This document shows, in pieces, positions 59,603-64,000 of a stretch of 64,000 nt of DNA. The notes under the pieces were generated by a model. That model did not search any database. It was given only the letters and a program-made list of their open reading frames with translations, and was not told where the DNA came from. Both the position numbers and the translations under genes were made by a program. Origin of the DNA: Brachypodium distachyon (lineage: Eukaryota > Streptophyta > Magnoliopsida > Poales > Poaceae); NCBI RefSeq assembly GCF_000005505.3, contig NC_016134.3, positions 19,766,370 through 19,830,369 on the forward strand. Direction: 5' to 3'. Within the stretch, counting starts at the first letter, position 1, and the number at the start of each line of letters is the position of its first letter.

Positions 59603-62050
59603 GAATTTGAAAAATGCCTTTCTAATTTTCATCTTTCGAACAAAGCCATTGCAAATCTGTATATTCTTCGAAAAATGCCATCAATGGTCTGGCATTTCTC
59701 AAATGATGAGAATTGTAGTGGCATTTTTCGAATTCACCAAAATTGCAGTGGCATGTATCAAATTAACCCTTGAGCAATTGGATGGGGTGTTCATGACTAA
59801 CGAGTTGGAACAAAAATTCCCTATGGTATCTGTTCAAGCCCTTTCTCGTTTCAATCCCCTGCTTCCTCACTCGGGTTAAGCACTCTTCCGTGCTAATCGC
59901 CATCTCTTCAAATCTGAGCTTGGCAGAGTGATACACAAGGGCATTGTGGAGAGAGTCACTCAGATTTGGTGTAGGTCATGTAAAGGGAATAATTTCGCTC
60001 AGCATTTTAATAGTAGGCCGGGGGCTGTTCCTCGTGGCCTCCGTGGTTGCGCGATCCACATCACTGGTGTCAACAAGCGTGAAAATGCTTGCTTGTCGGC
60101 TACTGTCGATAAATTCACCGACGTCTGAAGTATTACCGACCAAGATATTGAGCTTAAAATTCAATCAAATGCGTCAGCAGCCTGACTTCGGTGTGAAGAG
60201 GAACTTAAGTGGTATTTCAACGATCTAAGGTTGAATACCTACTTAAAGTGGACGGTGATAGTAAGTTCTTTCATTTGGTGGCAAATGGTTGCAGTCGGAA
60301 TAAACATATTTCACCCTACAACGGGATATTATCCAGGGTGCTGATCTTCTTAAGCAACACATTACAAAATATTATCAAAAAAATTTCACTTCATCGGAAA
60401 CCAGTTTTGTGAGTTTCGATGAGTCAAGATTGGGTAATATCCCCCAAGCCTCTAAGGCTGGAATGAGTTCTTCGGGGCCCCTTTCACGGAAAAGAATGTC
60501 AAGGAAGCAGTTTTCCATATGGAACATAATAAAGATCCAGATCCAGAATGTTTCCCAACGGAATTCTATGAGACTTTTTGGAATGTTATCAAGAATGACC
60601 GGCTTTGTTCAATGATTCCCACAATGGTATTCTCCCGCTTTTTAGCTTTAACTTTGGCGAGATCACTCCTACCAAAGGTGAAAGATCCTAATAGTATTCA
60701 GTAGTATAGGCCCATTTGTTTCTTTACGTGGTCTTTAAATTTTTTTTACTAAGGTTGTGAATAGTCATATGAATAGCGTGGCGGACCTGTGGTGCACCTG
60801 ACTGAAAATACGTTATGAAGGAAAGATATACTGTGGTGGTCTTTCATGAAACCATTCACGAACTGCATCAAAAAAAATTAAGCGAAGTCATCCGTAAAAC
60901 TGATTTCGAGAAAGCCTATGATAAAGTGAAATGTTTGTTCCTCATGTAGACTCTTGGTACCAACAAAAGAAATTAAGTGCAATGTTGGATTGAGTACTTT
61001 GCCTCGGTGTGGTGGTCGAGAAAGACAAACTCTTCTAATGTCATTTTTAATTTTTTTAAAGAAAACAAATGAAAGCAAACGAAAGAAGCAAAAGAAACAC
61101 AAAATCTTTTTGAAAAAATTCTTTTTTGGGAGAACTAACTAAGAGAGCAAAAACGAAACCAAAGAAAACCAAGAAAGAAAGAAAGAAAGGAAAACATATT
61201 TGGAGTTTTCCTTTTTCAAAAGATTAATGAGGAGAACTAAACAAACCAAAATAAAAATAGAAAATCCTTTTGTATTTTTGAAGGGAAAAAAAGCAGACGC
61301 GATAACTAAAGACTAAAAAGAAAGAAAACAATAAAAAGAATGAAAGGATATGTACTCCCTCAATCTACGCACTGGATCCGTCTTTGGGCTTTCCTGCTCT
61401 CTGTGCACCTGTGGGGACTTATGAATATTGGATGTGTTGTAGTAAAATAAAACCATTATATGGGCCGGGTGGTAGCCATGGTCATTTGTCATGGACCCCT
61501 AGGCTATAAATACCCCCCATGGGGGCATGTATCATTCACTCTCATTTGAATAAATTCAAGGGGAGAGGGCTAGAGTGCTCCCTCTAAGGTTCGCTCTCGC
61601 GTGCTGCTCTCGACTCGAAGTCGACCGGCCTCGAGGAAGCCTTCTAGAAGACTCTAGTTTCGAGGCTGCGAGCTAACCTTGGTTGGCTCGGGCTCGAAGG
61701 AGAAGGGGTTGGGTTAGAGTTCCGAGGGTAGCCTAACCTCGATACTTGGAAAGACGCGTTCGGTCCAAGTACGAGGCGGCCCCGACGAACCTCTCGCCGG
61801 AAGGTGTCTTGGAAAGATCCGCTCGGCCCAAGCCCTAGGCTAACAACCCCCTCGAAGCCTTTCCTAACATAGGATTAAGTCGCACCCGCAGGGTCGACCG
61901 AACCTATTCAAAAAATATCGACGTGTGAACTTGTCCAAGTGTACGGCGACCTTCGCTATAAGGCCAGCGTACACACCCTACCTTTATTCCCGTGCTTGTG
62001 CTATCGAGCATTGGCACTTCTTACTCTAATTGTTGTCGAGAACAACAACA
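59603..62050 (+). repeat. 3' long direct repeat, probable LTR
   Basis: It matches 44480-47221 closely over its whole length, including the LINE remnant (59922-60950), the A-rich stretch, the TATA box (61504-61512) and the ...AACAACAACA end. It differs by lacking the ~300-bp block that corresponds to 46341-46641 and by a 16-base insertion near 61005. It ends at 62050, next to unrelated LINE sequence. Confidence 0.7.
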
Positions 62051-62283
62051 GGATGCAACCGGCTGGAGACGGTATCTCGGGATAATTTCAACCGGGCTGG
62101 CTGGCGGTGTACTATACGTCTTGAATTATAAATTCGTCATGATTGATGTTTTTAGCTGGCTTATTTTTGTATCCACGATCGCTTGTTGATGACTTGTAAG
62201 ACCTACTCTTTATAACTTTTCAATAAAAATGGCTGTGTGCATCGATTGAAGAGGCCGGGGTTTCCACACCTTTTCGAAAAAAC
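62051..62283 (+). mobile_element. LINE 3'-end remnant
   Basis: It includes taaaaatggctgtgtgcatc, gattgaagaggccggggttt and a tail cgaaaaaa. This is the typical 3' UTR of cereal LINEs. No ORF2 coding is seen upstream, so it is 5' truncated, possibly by the Tat element that abuts it. Confidence 0.6.
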
Positions 62284-62940
62284 TTACTCACTTAAGCTTA
62301 GGCTTTTGGGCTGGACCTTAACGGCGACCATCGCTACCGTGACCGTGATGGCTAGTAGTAGTAGCTGGCGATGTAGTCTGTTGTAGTGGGCCAAACCTTA
62401 GGTATTGCAGGAGCAGCCTCGGGTGGTTAAAGAAGGCCTAGGCGCAGCCTCTTCAGGCTGTTCCTCCGAATTTTTTGCGTCAGTAGCCCCCTCGCTCACC
62501 GTTTTGACAAAAGTAGCCCCCTTCCAAAAGATTTGACAAAAGTAGCCTGGCGGAAGGCCCAAAATGCGCCACGTAGAGTTTTCCGCCAACTGAGTTGGAC
62601 GCCGAAGCTTCGTGACAATGCCAAAGGCGGAAAGTCCTTTCCTCCAATCCCATTGGCGGAAAGCCTATGCATGAGCTTTTTTAGGCTAGTAGGGCCCCCT
62701 GTCCTCTGCGCATGTCGGCCAAAAGGACACCAGGGTCCTTCCCTCCAATGCCATGGGCGGAAGGCCCCCAAGATTCTCACGCCAGCATCTTCCTCGCGAC
62801 GAGACCGCGCAGCCACAACGCTTTTCTTTCCGTGCGATGCGACACCACCAGCAGAGAATCGAATCTTGCCAGGTGAAGCCCTTTCGGCCATTTGCATTGG
62901 CGGAATAGCTTTTTTCCCGCCCCCAGTGCACCCACTAGCG
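62284..62940 (+). promoter_or_regulatory. Upstream region of the GRF-finger gene with recurring GGCGGAA motifs
   Basis: GGCGGAA occurs at 62549, 62626, 62655, 62756 and 62899, and inverted (TTCCGCC) at 62581. Longer near-copies CCTCCAATCCCATTGGCGGA (62641) and CCTCCAATGCCATGGGCGGA (62742) contain an imperfect CCAAT...ATTGG palindrome. The phrase gacaaaagtagcc is also repeated (62508 and 62536). Whether these are protein-binding sites or transposon subterminal repeats is unknown. Confidence 0.45.
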
Positions 62941-62948
62941 CTATAAAA
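62941..62948 (+). promoter_or_regulatory. TATA box of the GRF-finger gene
   Basis: The motif ctataaaa lies about 184 bases upstream of the ATG at 63125. The distance leaves room for a leader of about 150 bases. Confidence 0.6.
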
Positions 62949-63124
62949 GATTCACCCGGGCTGACTTGGGTCTTCATCGAGCAAATCTTAGCCTCTTCTT
63001 TAGCTCTTCTTGGTTTCTTGGTTGTGTTGCTGCTGGTAGAAGAAAGGAGGTTAGTAAGTATTTTTGTTGCTCTAATTTTTTGTGTTGCATTGGTTTGATT
63101 CATGTAGTTCCTTCAAAGTTAGGC

Positions 63125-63658
63125 ATGGCTTCGTCCGACCCTGATCCGATGCCAAAGAAGAAGATGCCCGCGACGGTGGAAGAAGGGGTTGAATTTCCTA
63201 GGTGCTGGTGCGGCGATCTTTGCAAGGCAAAAACCGCGGATGATCCCTTCTCGTACACGAAAGGTCGGCGGTTTTTCATGTGTGCAAATTATGCTCATGA
63301 TCCGGCCCCACAACGTAACGTGTATGAGCAACCACCGGTGCATTCCAACATCTACGAGACAAGTTTGTTGTTTGTTGCATATGATTGACCATAATATTTT
63401 TGTGTTGTAGTCTCCTCCGCCCCTCTGTTCGTATTACGAGTGGATCGACCATGAGCAGCCAGCGTGGGCGAAATATGACATTGAGGCGGCGGAGAAGATG
63501 AAGCGCTGGCAAGAGGAGCAATGCCAGAAGAGGAAAAGGAACACGAAGAGAAGGAGCTTCGCGAGGCGGAGAGAGAGAGGAAGAGAGAGAGGGCGCGACG
63601 TGCGCAGGAAGACGCTGCAGATGGTAAGGGAAAGGGAAAATGGCCACGCTGGACTCAG
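63125..63658 (+). pseudogene. GRF-type zinc-finger protein gene of repeat type, 2 exons, frameshifted
   Basis: Exon 1 (63125-63319) starts MASSDPDPMPKKKM and holds a GRF-like zinc finger (PRCWCGDLCKAKTADDPFS; RFFMCANYAHDP). Intron 63320-63410 (GTGTAT...TTGTAG) joins in phase 0 to exon 2 (63411 on), which reads SPPPLCSYYEWIDHEQPAWA, then KYDIEAAEKMKRWQEEQ. After about 63520 the open frame becomes Arg-rich. A neighbouring frame instead reads as the expected Glu/Arg coiled coil and ends GKGKWPRWTQ at 63649-63651. A one-base indel near 63525-63535 is therefore likely. Such small GRF proteins are abundant as repetitive sequences in grass genomes. Their function is not known to me. Confidence 0.7.
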
Positions 63659-63689
63659 TAGAGTCCCACAATGTATCGTAGTTTCAGTT

Positions 63690-63765
63690 GCACTGTATCT
63701 TAATTTCAGCACTGTATCTTAAGTTCGGCACCGTATCTTAATTTTGGCACCGTATCTTAATTCTG
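63690..63765 (+). repeat. 19-bp tandem repeat, four copies
   Basis: Four exact-period units of gcaCYGTATCTTAATTYNG type start at 63690, 63709, 63728 and 63747. A degenerate fifth unit lies just before. The array lies in the presumed 3' UTR of the GRF-finger gene. Confidence 0.85.
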
Positions 63766-64000
63766 GTATTTTGGTGTAATATCCCATATTATTTTTAATC
63801 GCTATCTCTGTTGTAATATCCCTTGATGTTTTTTAATCAAAGTTATTCTAACTTCCAGCAAATTAAATAATCAAGTCATTTATAAAGAGTTGGTCGACGT
63901 CCATGGCAATTATTTAAAGAACTCGCAGCAGAAGATATACATTACATACAGTAGCATAATCATTCTCCTCTCCCTGTTGTAGTTTTCCGTGCTTTTGTTT
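63766..64000. other. AT-rich end of the window, no gene seen
   Basis: The sequence contains the repeated phrase gtaatatccc (63776 and 63812) and no coding evidence. It may be 3' UTR or transposon sequence continuing beyond the window. Confidence 0.5.

Larger units (their letters stand above)
44480..62050 (+). mobile_element. Rearranged Tat-lineage Ty3/Gypsy retrotransposon with nested insertions
   Basis: Between the two long repeats lie, in order: a primer-binding site, decayed gag, an inserted 5'-truncated chromovirus (48983-53661), protease, a cut RT, RNase H-like domain, integrase, non-coding DNA, a second deleted gag/pol copy (56930-57990), a GC-rich tandem array and a non-coding 3' region. 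A spacer with tandem repeats between pol and the 3' LTR is typical of the Tat/Retand/Ogre group. The wording of the integrase and RNase H segments (NNMVEYEALLLGLRLAKAMG; RWGMDLLGPFP) also fits Tat. No intact open frame remains. Flanking target duplications were not found. Confidence 0.7.

Overview
This window is nuclear DNA from a grass, most likely a Pooideae cereal or relative. The signs are: Stowaway MITEs with CTCCCTCCGT-type ends and TA target sites; LINE 3' ends, Copia and Tat/chromovirus Gypsy elements typical of grasses; GC-rich first exons; and long repeat tracts between a few host genes. I saw no prokaryotic, organellar or viral genome features.

Host genes lie in the middle. (1) A 17-exon minus-strand gene (29633 to 17140) encodes an SCD2-type coiled-coil protein of about 721 residues. 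All 16 splice junctions were built by hand and keep frame. Intron 2 carries a complete, young Ty1/copia element, and intron 11 uses a GC-AG splice pair. (2) An orphan-looking first exon (31554-31183, minus) begins with a different N terminus. (3) A two-exon plus-strand gene (33956-38275) encodes a histidine-phosphatase (phosphoglycerate-mutase-like) protein of about 409 residues, with SHG where RHG is expected. (4) A five-exon plus-strand gene (40791-43985) encodes an NPF (NRT1/PTR) transporter of about 586 residues that lacks the ER of the ExxER proton-coupling motif.

The left flank (1-17 kb) holds a nearly complete but frameshifted LINE (about 1.97-8.70 kb), LINE 3' debris, a hAT-type MITE, and a PIF/Harbinger-like element nested in a Stowaway MITE. 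It has no convincing host gene.

The right flank (44.5-62 kb) is a rearranged Tat-lineage Gypsy retrotransposon between two long direct repeats, probably its LTRs. The LTRs carry a captured LINE reverse-transcriptase remnant. The internal part has a decayed gag, a pol whose RT core is excised, a 5'-truncated chromovirus with a 3.5-kb 3' LTR inserted between gag and pol, a second pol copy with a larger deletion, and a GC-rich ~50-bp tandem array before the 3' repeat. The last 1.7 kb holds a LINE 3' end and a two-exon GRF-zinc-finger gene of repeat type with an apparent frameshift.

I found no evidence of a new multi-gene system. The most unusual points are the degenerate ExxER motif in the transporter, the GC-AG intron, the W-box/ACGT block present in only one of the two Tat LTRs, and the higher-order tandem array. 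All reading was by eye; no database search was possible.
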